Origin: Lottia gigantea
Lineage: Eukaryota; Mollusca; Gastropoda; Lottiidae
Assembly (NCBI RefSeq): GCF_000327385.1
Contig: NW_008709379.1
Coordinates: 976,427-1,040,426 of the forward strand
Length of the DNA: 64,000 bases
Reading direction: 5' to 3'
Shown: in pieces, positions 43,101 through 55,762 of the stretch
Position numbering within the stretch: position 1 is the stretch's first letter
Layout of the letters: every line of letters starts with the position of its first letter
Position numbers and translations under genes: made by a program
The notes under the pieces: generated by a model
What the model was told of the DNA's origin: nothing
The model's input: only the letters and a program-made list of their open reading frames with translations
Database searches by the model: none

Positions 43101-45382
43101 AAACGCGGATAATTCATGACGCACAAAAATTTGAAGTCTAAAATTTCGACGGTGAGCTGTGAAAACTGATTAGCTTAGCTAAAAAATTCGTTTCTGAGAC
43201 TAAAGTAACACTGGACAAACGGTAGCCGAAACTGTCCCATTAAAATCTCTATGATTAACATATTACATCAACGAATCTAACGTTTAAACAAAGCGTAATA
43301 ACGTATCTAACGTTCAAACAAAGCGTAATAACGTATCTAACGCTCAAACATAGCGTAATAACGTATCTAACCTTCAAACAAAGCGTAATAACGTATCTAA
43401 CGTTCAAACAAAGCGTAATAACGTATCTAACGTTCAAACAAAGCGTAATAAATCGTATCCTAACGTTCAAACATAGCGTAATAACGTATCTAACGTTCAA
43501 ACAAAGCGTAATAACGTATCTAACGTTCAAACAAAGCGTAATAACGTATCTAACGTTCAAACAAAGTGTAATAACGTATCTAATGTTCAAACATAGCGTA
43601 ATACTAATATCGTATCCTACGTTTAAACAAAGCGTAATAACGTATCTAACGTTCAAACATAGCGTAGTAACGTATACAAAGCGTAATAACGTATCTTACG
43701 TTCAAACATAGCTTAATAACGTATCTAACGTTCAAACATAGTGTAATAACGTATTTAACGTTCAAACATAGCGTAATTAGATTAAGTTGAATTCATGTTT
43801 GTAAATTGTGCTTTTTGGATACTGAAATCGTTTCTAAATTGCATTTGTCGCCCCATAGAATAAAATTTGCATTACAATTGAATTTGTTTTTTCGGGGTAA
43901 GTTAATCAAATATAGAATTTAAATTACAATGAAACGAATGGACATATTAATTTAAACTAAATTAAAGACAAAAATAAATGTTTTAGATTCAAATCTTAAC
44001 CTTATCACATTTTCATCATTTTTTGTTTGATGATTGAAAACGGCTGCATGAAATTCTAATTAGGGTATGAATAGAATAGAAATTCCAATATTTTTTTCTG
44101 TTAACTGCCTCCAGATATGATTTTCCCACGACCAGTGAAGGCAGCCATTATCTTATATTTTCGTATGACAAAGTTGTAAAAAGAGGAGAGTGGCTGGCAG
44201 TAGAAAAATTAATGGAAACATGCTGTATTTTACATGTATTTAGAATTAAACAATTTCGTTTCTTTTTTTTTTCCTTTTTTTCGGAACTGTTTTCTAGGAC
44301 AAAACAACTTCTATGTGCCGTCCCAGATAGAGAAGGTGATGATTTACAGATTTCGCCGAAAACATCAAACTAGATGTGCTATGTACGTGTATACAGGGAA
44401 CTTGGGGGAACATTTCCAGGGTGATATACATATATAGTGATATACATGTATAAATGTCCACTCACAGTGTTTAATGAGATACTAAGAACGAACTCTTTTT
44501 TTGACTTGAAAACAATTGAAATCTGTGAGATTCTACATAGTTCAGATTCTGATATTCCATTCCATTATATTCCATATGACCATAAATATATAAATTCCCC
44601 CCCACCTTCATATCCATTGTATATCCATTACTAATCAGACGTTAGGATCTCAACTATCAAAATCCCATTATAGCTGATGAGAGGATCACAGCCTTATCAT
44701 CACTGTCTTTATTTATGAGTTAAACTACACATTTGATTTGATTTTTCATTCTTTGACTGGCCTTGATATTAAAGGGAAAAAAGATCTCATGAAACTTATT
44801 CATCCCCATAACAGACATCATCGATAGTGTCAAATGTTAGAAAATTGCGTTTCCTCCAACTTACAGTATTCATATTTACCAGAGCGTATCTAGAAAATGC
44901 CTGAGGGGATGCTAAAATGTCCGCTTGAGAACAGGGACAAAGATTCCAGAGGCTCCCAGAGGCCAACGGATTTCAGATGGCCTGAGGTGAATTTTGGGCA
45001 TTAAGAGGGCTAAATTTTGACTTCAAAATCAGACCTTTCACTGGCCTGAGGGAAGGGCCATGGCCCAATGGCCACTCTCTTGAATACTCTACTGCTAATT
45101 ACGCTTTGTTCAATATTTATATTTTTACAGTCAAATGTAGTCAAATTAAAATTGTATATATTCTCCGGCACTTTACTCCCCTGATACCTAAACTATTATC
45201 CACCATATTCTCTGGCAACCAGACGGTTAATTAGAACTGATTCCCTACTTACCTGCCCTTGACAGACCGCCATAATTGTCTGGAAATATCCCGGGATATT
45301 GAACTTCGTCTGCTATAGTTTCTGCCGTGGATAGTAAAATCATATTTAAAACTAAAAAACTGGCTAGACATTTTATCATCAT
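40181..45382 (-). CDS. Small secreted-type single-pass membrane protein, 108 residues
   Basis: Not recognised. Exons: 45382-45253, 40880-40812, 40782-40697, 40222-40181, with clean GT-AG borders and matching phases (327 nt with stop). Residues 1-20 look like a signal peptide (MMIKCLASFLVLNMILLSTA). Residues 21-66 are a short acidic then Gly/Tyr/Pro-rich segment (GYGSYYHPWQLPGRNA). A hydrophobic helix at about 71-94 (VYIVALAIWAGPAAFLCT) is followed by a 14-residue acidic tail (DDTDTERVDIENII). It is either a type I membrane protein with a tiny ectodomain, or a protein with two membrane segments if the first is not cleaved. A purine-rich AGCGAAG precedes the first ATG; cattacag just upstream could be the acceptor of a 5' UTR intron. 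Intron 1 is 4.4 kb and carries a MITE and a minisatellite. No expression evidence. Confidence 0.68.
40494..40596. repeat. Long hairpin inside the small membrane-protein gene
   Basis: Left arm from cgcgtattctagaaacgatc onward; right arm gatcgtttcgagaatacgcg. Pairing continues inward (atgtcc with ggacat) to give about 39-nt arms and a loop near 25 nt. It lies in the last intron. It could be a hairpin RNA or a tiny fold-back element. Confidence 0.65.
41221..41580. mobile_element. TTAA-flanked MITE, family I
   Basis: TTAA at 41217-41220 and 41581-41584; ends agatgggttccctttttt and ggaaaccgatct. Opposite orientation to 14935-15258 and about 36 bp longer. It lies in intron 1 of the small membrane-protein gene. 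Confidence 0.8.
43060..43235. mobile_element. Dispersed GACGAGTCGTC repeat, copy 1
   Basis: Shares tctcaagaaa.gacgagtcgt, ttcaaac, aatttcgac and gtgagctgtgaa-like blocks with 58788-58990 (inverted) and 60608-60850. About 200 bp, with short GGGAC/GTCCC ends near TTAA. No coding. Confidence 0.55.
43270..43778 (-). repeat. 30-bp minisatellite
   Basis: About 17 units of aacgtatctaacgttcaaac plus aaagcgtaat, with c/t and a/t variants and a few indels. On the minus strand it reads as a repeated YVITLCLNVR decapeptide, which I treat as spurious. It lies in intron 1 of the small membrane-protein gene. Confidence 0.93.
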
Positions 45383-48300
45383 CTTCGCTGTAATGTAAAA
45401 GATATTATTGTTATTCCGTTCTGAAGCCGCTCTCGGTGATTTAAAGAGTAAAACCGATGTCGGCTATCGCCCCCTATCGACTACTGCCTGACTACATTGA
45501 GCTTTGAATTTAATTTTTTCTCTCATTTCATAAATATTCAAGTTTATGCCATTCGTTTTAGAATGTCTCCGGGTCCATAGAAATACAAGGTTCAGTGATT
45601 TTACTTTTGAAATCGACACACTTCCCTCCATGAATATTCAAGTGAAAATGACCTACTTTTCGGACTGAAATTCCCCTCTGTAAAGCCATGTTCACAAATA
45701 ATAACTTGTCCAATGGGTTATATTTTCATCAACCCAAAGGCAATCCAAGACTCTCAGTAGTACATTGTAATTCATATTTCAATTCATATGTAAATGTTTG
45801 CTAAGATTCAATTTAGAAAACATTGTAGTCAGAAAGTACACTGTATCTAAATCAGTTGTAATTTGAGAATCGAATAACGGATGTCATCACAGTACACTGA
45901 TACGACCATGGGCAATTATTCATTCCAGATTCAGTCAGATTTCGGCATTATTCAAACTAATGGATTAAAAAGTTCATCTTTAATCTTAATGTATATGTAT
46001 GAAATACCAATATATTGTGCACATTTTTGAGCCAGAGTTTAACGTATAAAAGGAAGTCAAAGTAGCTTTCGATTTTGTTTGAAATATTATGGAATATTAA
46101 TATAATATCCGACCAATGTTACCAGTAGCGTCTGTACAGGAAGGTATGGGGAATGTTGGGTTCGAATTTTTCACTTTACATACTGAAAGACTCAAAGACC
46201 TGATGTCTCCTGAATGTAACGTCCCATGAGGCCCATCTTTTGTCCTTACTCGACCTTTCATAGAAGCGCCACTGTATAAGCCACAGGTGTTTCCATTAAC
46301 AATCTTTGAAATAGTATCTTAAGCGAATGTTGTTAATTAATTAAACTAACCTTATTCCACGCCTAATCCGTATTATATCCTTTCTATAATCCTGTTACAA
46401 TCAGTAGTGGTCTGAATTCTGAAATCAGAAAGATTATTCGTAATTTTCGATCAATGATCGCAATCTAAGGAGCAGCAATAATCAGATATAGTGCTATCCT
46501 CGTAGTTGTGTTTCCCCTATATGAAAGTCGAGCAATTGGAATAATTAATGTTCGTTTCTTCTTTTATACTAAAAGATTTGTACGTTTGTGAGTCATGATA
46601 AAAAAAGGGAAACGCAATAACAAACGAAAGTATATTTCAAAAGGAAAGTTTAATTGTTATATAGTCAAACGACATTAGTACACCCATTCCCATCTGGTGC
46701 CGAAACTCTACGATAAGCAACGAATGACAAGCAGGTGCCCTTAGCTGATATATGATAGCTGCCGTATTTTAAAGGGTACTTTTACAAAACATAAATATAA
46801 AGCAAACCGTCTTAATATGCGATTAACTATACCAGCCTAGCTTTACCGTTTTAAGAATGTTAAGGTTCGTCTTATTAACTAATATAACTGGTGACGTAGA
46901 TGACACAATTGTGTAGTATGACTCTGTAGGTGTTCCTATTTGTGTCGCCCTGTGACTGGGAATGACATTTACATTAAATGAATTGATATAAGACTATACA
47001 TGTAGGCGTTTGTCCACAGGTCACACCGTAACGGTCAGTAAAAGGGCCAGACATGAACATATAAATATGAGTATAATATACAACGTATGATAAAGCCACA
47101 CTTCCACAATTCATACGGTAATAAACACTTTAACATAAAGAAAAACGACACATATTCACCAATATCCGATAAATGTTCCCTTAAATAATAATAACATCGA
47201 CGCCCTTTTACTTTTTCTGACTTCTGAATACTGAATATACTAGAACTCAACACTATAGTTGGACTGTGGACTACACATGACATTGGTTGTATTATAGTAA
47301 ACTCATTGGTTTATAGATATTTTCAGGTTCAATTTCATTGAATCGTACCTCAATGGTTCCAAACATGTGAACAAGTAGACTCTTCTTTTAGCAACCAATG
47401 ATATAGGCTTTTGTTTAACTTGATCACAGCAATGTCCAACTTGGGGTTAGATACTGCTTTGTCTACAACACTGTAACTTCTCGTATATTGTTCCAAAAAA
47501 GCTTTAAATCACAGCACAAACTCCTTAGGTAATGACTTTCGATTTTCTCGATTCCGCCATTCTGTAGACGAGATTTTGATCAACGGAATTGTCCTACTAC
47601 TACCAATTTTTATTTACTCAATAATTTGTCCAAGAGCAAACTTTAATAAACTACACAATACAATAAGTAGGCCTTCTTGAAACCGGAAAATAATAGAGGA
47701 TATAGATAATTACATAGTCTATTGAACGAAAATACTCTTAACTTTACACTTTCGTCTTGTAGAAACACAGGAAAAGGCCTATTTGTCTGACGCTGGGTGC
47801 AGAATGGTCACCAAACGGAAATGACGCAATGGCTGAAATAAGGCGTCATTAATAGAAACAATGAAATGGTCATACACTTTTGCTGTGATTATGAATTTGG
47901 GATATAAAATCACCCTGAGGAAAACACATGTAGAATTTGTGTTGAAATTACATTGCTTGCACTAGTGAGCAAGGATATTGGATTTATTGATCAAAACTTG
48001 TGTAGGAGAATATAGAAAGTGGTTAAAAAATCGAGTTTTATGTCTTAATGTCAAATACTATAAAGATAAACTTGGTTGTGAATTGATATAGAGTTTTATG
48101 TCATACTGTTAAATACTATAAAGATCAAGTTTTACGTCTTACTGTAAAGATCAACTTGCCTATGACATATACTTGAGTTTTATATCTTACTGTCAAATAC
48201 TGTAAATATCAACTTGTTTAAGAATGAATGGAATTTGACACCCGACTCCTGACTCCTCAGAGCTAATGTAGATGAGCTGTTATGCTGGAAATAGAGCGGG

Positions 48301-49440
48301 TGGCATTAGATTACTTTTTTACCGTTAAGAACACCATAACGGACAGCCACTGAATTTTTAACAAGACACATTTAGCATGTGGGTGCACAACATGTTCTTT
48401 CACAACATTTGTTACCAATTCGAGAAACATTTACAGTGCTTTTTATGAAAATCATGAAAAGTGGCTGATTCTAACGCGTGAAATTCAATTTCTCAGCGTC
48501 TCTATGTCGTAATTTCAGAAAATTAAATACACTTCCTTTTTAAACTCCCTTTACTTTTCATACTAATTAGTTTTAAATTGTAAAGTTAACAAGTTCTTTG
48601 GAAACAGTTACGCATACTGCAAGAAACAACGTCAAGAAACTGCAAAGTTTCATATACTTTTTATAATTCAATTTAAACCGTAAAAAAACTGTTAAAGTTA
48701 ACAAGTACTTTGGAAACAGTTAGAGTCATTGCACTTTCGAAGTCATTCTCAAACTGCAAAAATATCAGGTAACAACACAAAAACAAAGAAAAATACCCCC
48801 CCCCCCCCCTCCCACACCAACAGGCCTTCGGCTAGTACTCCTATGTCTTCTACAGCACTAAAAGCCACCAGGAAAAAGCATTGTTTAAACTCGGTTAATT
48901 GGGAGACTGTCCAGACTAGTTGTATAGCGGACAATTTTATAGTAACTGTATCAAAATCAACACCATTACGTTGACAATAAGCTAATTTTGTGTTGGATAA
49001 ATAACGTTGGTGGTATTTAACTTTCGAAGTATAGCAATTTTTAAAAAAGGTATTCCTTTTACAATCAGTAATCAGTGAAGGCGTCATATTGACTTGACTT
49101 GAAGCGAAACCATAAAAAAATGAAAAAAACATTTTAAAGATGTAATTGAAAGACAATTGACAATATTTGCCTTCCGGTAAAGAGAGTTCTCCAATGTTAC
49201 AGCACGTACTACAAACTTATACAGACTGGGGAATATTTAGAGTTTGACGAACAATAAATCAGGATAGAAATTAATACAATTGGAAAGTTATATTTGTGAT
49301 ACAATGTAATAAATAATTAAAGCATTGCGTAGTCCTTAATCAAAGTAGTTGGATAAAAAGTAAACATAATAGAAATAGATGAAAGTGATTGTAAAAAGTA
49401 AAAAGTATTTCTAGGAAACTGAAAACAAGTAATAGGACAG
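45383..49440. other. Gene-poor stretch, mostly unremarkable
   Basis: No exon was found. Contains a possible small MITE at 46123-46274 (cagtagcg...cgccactg), degenerate 55-60 bp repeats at about 48025-48212 (gagttttatgtcttactgt, caaatactataaagat) and a poly-C tract near 48797. The promoter of the small membrane-protein gene should lie at the left end. Confidence 0.5.
46123..46274. mobile_element. Possible short MITE with CAGTRGCG ends
   Basis: Left end cagtagcgtctgtacagg and right end agaagcgccactg are imperfect inverse copies of each other. No convincing 8-bp target duplication. Confidence 0.4.
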
Positions 49441-50869
49441 AATAATATTATCTAGTATATCAGAATAGTATATCTAGTATATCAGAATAGTATATCTCTA
49501 GTATATCAGAATAGTATTATCTAGTATATCAGAATAGTATATCTAGTATATCAGAATAGTATATCTAGTATATCAGAATAGTATTATCTAGTATATCAGA
49601 ATAGTATTATCTAGTATATCAGAATAGTATATCTAGTATATCAGAATAGTATATCTCTAGTATATCAGAATAGTATATCTAGTATATCAGAATAGTATAT
49701 CTAGTATATCAGAATAGTATATCTAGTATATCAGAATAGTATTATCTAGTATATCAGAATAGTATTATCTAGTATATCAGAATAGTATTATCTAGTATAT
49801 CAGAATAGTATATCTAGTATATCAGAATAGTATATCTAGTATATCAGAATAGTATATCTAGTATATCAGAATAGTATATCTAGTATATCAGAATAGTATT
49901 ATCTAGTATATCAGAATAGTATTATCTAGTATATCAGAATAGTATTATCTAGTATATCAGAATAGCATAAGTATCTAGTATATCAGAATAGTATATCTAG
50001 TATATCAGAATAGTATATCTAGTATATCAGAATAGTATATCTAGTATATCAGAAAAGTATATCTAGTATATCAGAATAGTATATCTAGTATATTAGAATA
50101 GTATATCTAGTATATCAGAATAGTATATCTAGTATATCAGAATAGTATATCTAGTATATTAGAATAGTATATCTAGTATATCAGAATAGTATATCTAGTA
50201 TATTAGAATAGTATATCTAGTAAATCTAGTATATCAGAATAGTATTATCTAGTATATCAGAATAGTATATCTAGTATATCAGAATAGTATATCTAGTATA
50301 TCAGAATAGTATATCTAGTATATCAGAATAGTATTATCTAGTATATCAGAATAGTATTATCTAGTATATCAGAATAGTATTATCTAGTATATCAGAATAG
50401 CATAAGTATCTAGTATATCAGAATAGTATATCTAGTATATCAGAATAGTATATCTAGTATATCAGAATAGTATATCTAGTATATCAGAAAAGTATATCTA
50501 GTATATCAGAATAGTATATCTAGTATATTAGAATAGTATATCTAGTATATCAGAATAGTATATCTAGTATATTAGAATAGTATATCTAGTAAATCTAGTA
50601 TATCAGAATAGTATATCAGAATAGTATATCTAGTATATTAGAATAGTATATCTAGTATATCAGAATAGTATATCTAGTATATCAGAATAGTATATCTAGT
50701 ATATCAGAATAGTATATCTAGTATATTAGAATAGTATATCTAGTATATCTAGTATATCAGAATAGTATATCTAGTATATCAGAATAGTATATCTAGTATA
50801 TCAGAATAGTATATCTAGTATATCAGAATAGTATATCTAGTATATCAGAATAGTATATCAGAATAGTAA
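49441..50869 (+). repeat. 22/23-bp minisatellite with higher-order structure
   Basis: About 64 units of tatctagtatatcagaatag with either ta or tat between them. A rare variant (cataagt) occurs at 49966 and again at 50401, and a rare agaaaag variant is likewise duplicated about 435 bp apart, so a block of about 20 units was copied. Confidence 0.93.
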
Positions 50870-50930
50870 TTGTCAAATCAATTAGAAAAATATCACAAAC
50901 ACAAGACAATTTTATGGAATAAACACACTT

Positions 50931-51053
50931 CTTTAATAAACTAATTAAACACATAACGTTTTAACACAATTTGCACGTGTCGTCATCGGATGAAATAATG
51001 ACGACACGTGTAAATTGTGTTCAAACGTTATGTATTTAATTCGTTTATTAAAG
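50931..51053. repeat. Near-perfect 56-nt-arm fold-back
   Basis: Left arm ctttaataaactaattaaac through cacgtgtcgtcat (50931-50986), 11-nt loop, right arm from 50998 to 51053. Only a few mismatches. It abuts the family III TTAA MITE, and the TTAA used by that MITE lies in the outer end of the right arm. Confidence 0.8.
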
Positions 51054-51394
51054 GAATACTGCGTCTTAGAATGAACATAAAATTTAAAATTTTTAAACTT
51101 TGCCAATAAGAGCCAGTAGATATACCTGGTGTCATAAATGACATAAGAGGGTCCTTATATAATCCGATAAATCTAAAAAACTTAATAAACATGCAATTAA
51201 ATATTAATATATCAAATATAAAGATTAAGCGTTATTAAATAATTGCTTAGTTTTATGAATTTTCCAATTTTCTAGATTTTACAGGGATTCTGTTGTAACT
51301 TTATGACACAAGGTAAGTTCACTGATGAATATATACTCATATTGACCATTCTTGAGAATTAAATTGTATGTTCATTCTAAGACGTAGTATCACT
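51052..51394. mobile_element. TTAA-flanked MITE, family III
   Basis: Left end AGGAATACTGCGTCTTAG, right end CTAAGACGTAGTATCACT, with TTAA outside both (51048-51051, 51395-51398). Terminal inverted repeats of about 25-28 bp (up to aatgaacata). Length 343 bp, no coding. Confidence 0.8.
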
Positions 51395-51535
51395 TTAAGG
51401 CAGTGACTTTATTCCATAATATTGTCTATTGTTTGTGATTTATACTCCTCACTTCTAAATGTCGCTCAAGTCTTATAATTAGAAACATAATGTAAATCTA
51501 ATTTAAAAAATGAGTGATTTAGAACTTAAATGTAA

Positions 51536-51900
51536 AAAGGATAAGTAATTGTAAAAAATAGAAGTAATTGAATAAATAGAAGGTAATGTTTAAAAGCAAA
51601 AGTAATCAGAAAAGTAATTCATGGAATTTGAAAAAAAGGAATAGTAAAAAGCTAATTGGAGAAGGTAAAGGTAATTGTAAAAAATGGAAATAATTGTTAG
51701 ATGTACAATTAACTGTAAAAAGTAAGAGTAATTGTAAAAAGTAAAAGTAATTGAAAAAAGTTAAAGTAATTGAAAAAGTAAAAGTAATTGAAAAAAGTTA
51801 AAGTAATTGTAAAAAGTAAAAGTAATTGAAAAAGTAAAAGTAATTGAAAAAGTAAAAGTAATTGTAAAACGTAAAAGTAATTGAAAAATAGTTGAAATAA
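51536..51900 (+). repeat. AT-rich degenerate tandem repeat (aaaagtaattg)
   Basis: Roughly twenty loose copies of gtaaaagtaattgaaaaa with a spacing of 16-18 bp. Confidence 0.8.
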
Positions 51901-52429
51901 TTATCAAATGTATTTATGAACAGGAAAAGTAATTGTTGACGTAAGATAAAGGTGATGTTTAAATCAACTGAAAAGTATTTCAAAGAAATTAAAAAATGGA
52001 ATAGTAGTTAAAGATAGTCAAAGTAAAACTAATTATAAAAGATAAAAGAAATTGTTAAGCTGTACATTGCATCGAAACATAGGACTGAAAAAAACCGATC
52101 AAATGTAAATAGCTAAAGAGAATGCCAGGTTATCCAAAAATATATACCTTGTTACCTTCAATATACACTCCGATATTGTTTCGACGTGAAAGAAAATATT
52201 CCTGATGGTGCTAGTTAGTCCAGATTCTATATATCTCACGGTTAGGTAGTTACTGTTGCAATTCCACACACCCTCGTATATTGTCTAAATTACCACTCAG
52301 TTTTCACTACAGTACTGAATAGTAATAATAATTCATACAACCACTCATTACAATCGCGACTGTCCATTGAAATATTAAACAATTCCTGTACAATCGCGAC
52401 AGTCTTATTGAAAACATCGGATTGAAAAA

Positions 52430-52520
52430 TAAACACCTAATTGGGCTAATAAAGATGGGATGCAGTGAGGACTGAGGGAAATTTTGCTGGCTCTATTTCC
52501 AACTGTCGAGTGATCTGACG
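52430..52520 (-). mobile_element. SINE fragment
   Basis: Antisense body: ttgggctaataaagatggga, gtgaggactgagggaaatttt, ttccaactgtcgagtgatct. Confidence 0.6.
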
Positions 52521-54290
52521 TACACAGGACGGCTAATTGAATGGTGGCGAATGATCTGCAAAGGACGGGAATGACAAGAATATCGTGTTCGGAAAGCAAC
52601 GGTAAAATATGATAAGCGTTTTACAGCGTTTCTACAGGAACATATTGGAACTCAGAATTCGACATCAATCTATGCTAACATTTCTTGGCATGTCCTTTTA
52701 TTTTAGTCGAATGTTTTGATTGGCGGTGGGGAGGGGGGGGAGTTTTGATGCCCCAAACAGTTTAACTTTCAATTTGAATATTATTTTGTATTTAGTATGC
52801 GTTAGCATAATCAACGATGGTTGCATAGCACTCGATTAAAGATAACCGTGGCAATTCTAAAAGGAATTAGAACACAACAATATGGAATAGTGCTGCTGAA
52901 GACGAAATGTCGTGCAACAACCATCTTATGACTATAATATTGACCTATTAACATTCCAGATCCAACATTGCAATTGAGACTTTTGATAGTAGTCTAATAG
53001 GCACTCTTGTTAGAGAGAAATTCGTTAACCAATGCTCAGGTGCGGTCACAGTCTCTATAGTAGTGGGCTTTACTGTCATTTGGACATCTTCAGTTGGAGA
53101 TTAGAGATAATGTTTTTGACGATTACTATATAATAAATAAAATTGCAACAGTTTAATGATTTTTTTCTGAAATATGTCCGGAAACATGCATTCGGCAATT
53201 CTTTGTACAGTTATTTGTAGTCCCGAACGACCAGTCTCTGATGTGTGAACTACCAGAATCATGTGTTAGAGTTTTCAATCTTGATGAAAAGGTTTATCAA
53301 ACCAAATCTGAATGTCGATTTATAAACTTAAACGTGGCTGAAGACAAAAACAGTCTTTTATTATCTTTACTGAAGAAGTTTTCAAGAGACATAACTTTTC
53401 ATATCTCTATAGTGAAGAGCAAATTTATTTCTATCAAGGGCCATTACTCTGACATGACAAACAATAGTACTTGAATATGATATTTTACAAACTATTATCT
53501 TAAAGTCGATATTTTGAATGATTTCTGAAGATTGCGAATGTTCGGTTCACAGAGCGGATTTGGACCGAGAAAAAAATTAATCTTCAGGGAAATATTTACT
53601 TCTGCGAATCGTGTTGGATGCATGCAGGATTTCCGAATCGTAAGCTTTCGTGATAGTTCTACCTTATGAGCTGCTATTCTAGTACTTATTGTTCGATTAC
53701 AGGCATACACGACAAATCGACAAGGCCTTGAATTCATCGTAAAAGATATATCCGAAAACAACAATTAACGGATGTATTTTAAATCTTTATTATGGAACTC
53801 ATCGATCTTGATCAGTCAAAACTATTGATGTCTATCTATAATGCGACGTGCAGATGACGCGATTATACCTGGGATCATGCTTGCCTTTTTGAGTCTTAGT
53901 TTATATTACTGATACTGTTGTTTCCACTTTCAAATCACTGGATTAGGTCCCACAATTCTGATGAATAGTTGTCATGCCACCAATAGCTTAATGGATTTAG
54001 AGACTTCTAAGACAGAAACTCTGTGACTCTATGCTACTGATTGTACTCGTTGTTGTCCAGTAATAAGAAAAGTGTGGGAGAGATTTTGAACGATGAGTTT
54101 ATAATGAATAAAAGGAGCGGAATATTCAACGAGCTCATTATATTGTCCAGTTGTGCCGGGGGTGGTGTTGACATTTGGCAAGTACTTGAAGTTCGATAGG
54201 GTGCATATTATGGTTGTGTTATTGAGAAGGCGAAGGGGAATTTTTGGGACGTTATAGTTATAAAGGGGTTGACCGATTAATTGATCGAAG
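52521..54290. other. Gene-poor stretch
   Basis: A 77-codon open frame at 53241-53474 (plus) has no recognisable content and no splice partners. A hairpin-like or ribozyme-like scrap is at 52886-52915. Nothing else could be supported. Confidence 0.4.
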
Positions 54291-54297
54291 GTAGTAC

Positions 54298-55762
54298 TCT
54301 AAGTGGGTCGTTATGTATGGTGCAACAGTATATATGGGCCGTTATGTATGGGGCAATATTATATGTGTACCGTTATGTATCGTGCAGAAGTATATTTGGG
54401 CAACAGTATATGTGGGTTGTTATATATTGGGCAACAGTATATGTGGGTCGTGTTTTATGGTGCAACAGTATATGTGGGTCGTTATGTATTGGGCAAAAGT
54501 ATATGTGGGTCGTTATGTATTGGGCAATAGTATATAGGTGGTTGGTTATGTATGGGGCAACAGTATATGTGGGTCGCTATGTATGGGGCAACAGTATATG
54601 TGGGTTGCTATGTATGGGGCAACAGTATATTTGCGTCGCTATGTATGGGGTAACAGTATATGCGGGTCGTGTTTTATGGTGCAACACTATATGTGGGTCG
54701 TTATGTACTGGGCAACAGTATATGTGGGTCGTTATGTATGCTGCAACAATATATGTGGGTCGTTATGTATGCTGCAACAAAGTATGTGGGCCGTTATGTA
54801 TGGCGCTACTGTATATGTGGGTGGGGCAACAATGTAATATGTGGGTTGTTCTGTACGTCGTTATGTATGGGAGCAACAATATATGTGTGTCGTTAGGTAT
54901 GCCGCTACAGTATATGTGGGCTGTTACGTATGGGGCAATAGTATATGTGGGTCGGTATGTATGGGGCGACAGTATATGTGGGTTGTTATATATTGGGCAA
55001 CAGTATATGTGGGTCGTTACGTACTGAGCAACAGTATATGTGGGTCGTTATGTATTGGGCAAAACTATATTTGGGTCGCTATGTATGGGGCAACAGTATA
55101 TGTGGTTGGTTTTGTATGGGGCAACAGTATATGTGGTTGGTTTTGTATGGGGCAACAGTAAATGCGGGCCGTGTTTTATGGTGCAACAGTATATGTGGGT
55201 CGTTATGTATGGGGCAACAATATATGTGGGTCGTTATGTAGGCTTTCACAATGTATGTGGGCCTTTATGTATGGCGCTACTCTATATGTGGGTCGTTATG
55301 TATGGTGCAACAGTATATATGTGAGTCGTTATTTATTAGACAGCAGTATAGGTGGGCGCATCAGTATACGTCGGTCGTTATATATGGGTCGTAATATATC
55401 GGGCAACAGTATATGTGAGCCGTTATGCATTTGGCAACATTATATATGTAAGTCATTATGTATTGGACAGCAGTATAGGTGGGCCGTTAAGTACGGCGCA
55501 TCAGTATACGTCGGTCGTTATATGTGGGTCGTTATATATTGAGAAACGGTATATGTGGATCGTTATGTATTGGGAAAAGGTATATTTCGGTCGCTATGTA
55601 TGGGGCAATGTGGTTGTTTTTGTGTGCGCAACAGTACATGTTGGTTGTATTTTGGGGGCAACGGTATTATGTGGGTCGTTATATATGGTGCAACAGTATA
55701 TGTGGGTCGTTATGTATTGGGCAACAGTATGTGGGAGCTATGTATGGCGCAACGGTATAATA
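54298..55762 (+). repeat. 31-bp minisatellite open in all three forward frames
   Basis: About 47 units of cgttatgtatggggcaacag plus tatatgtgggt. Since 31 is not a multiple of three and the unit carries few forward stops, long overlapping frames appear in every plus frame (up to about 250 codons). I treat them as by-products. Confidence 0.93.

Noticed and set aside
43255-43656. 133-codon minus frame of YVITLCLNVR repeats
   Set aside because: By-product of the 30-bp minisatellite in an intron.
49441-50869. CRISPR-like regularly spaced repeats
   Set aside because: The repeats are contiguous with 2-3 nt between them, not separated by unique spacers, and the DNA is animal.
53241-53474. 77-codon plus-strand frame
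   Set aside because: The composition looks partly protein-like, but there are no splice partners, no recognisable motif, and the length is near chance level for this DNA.
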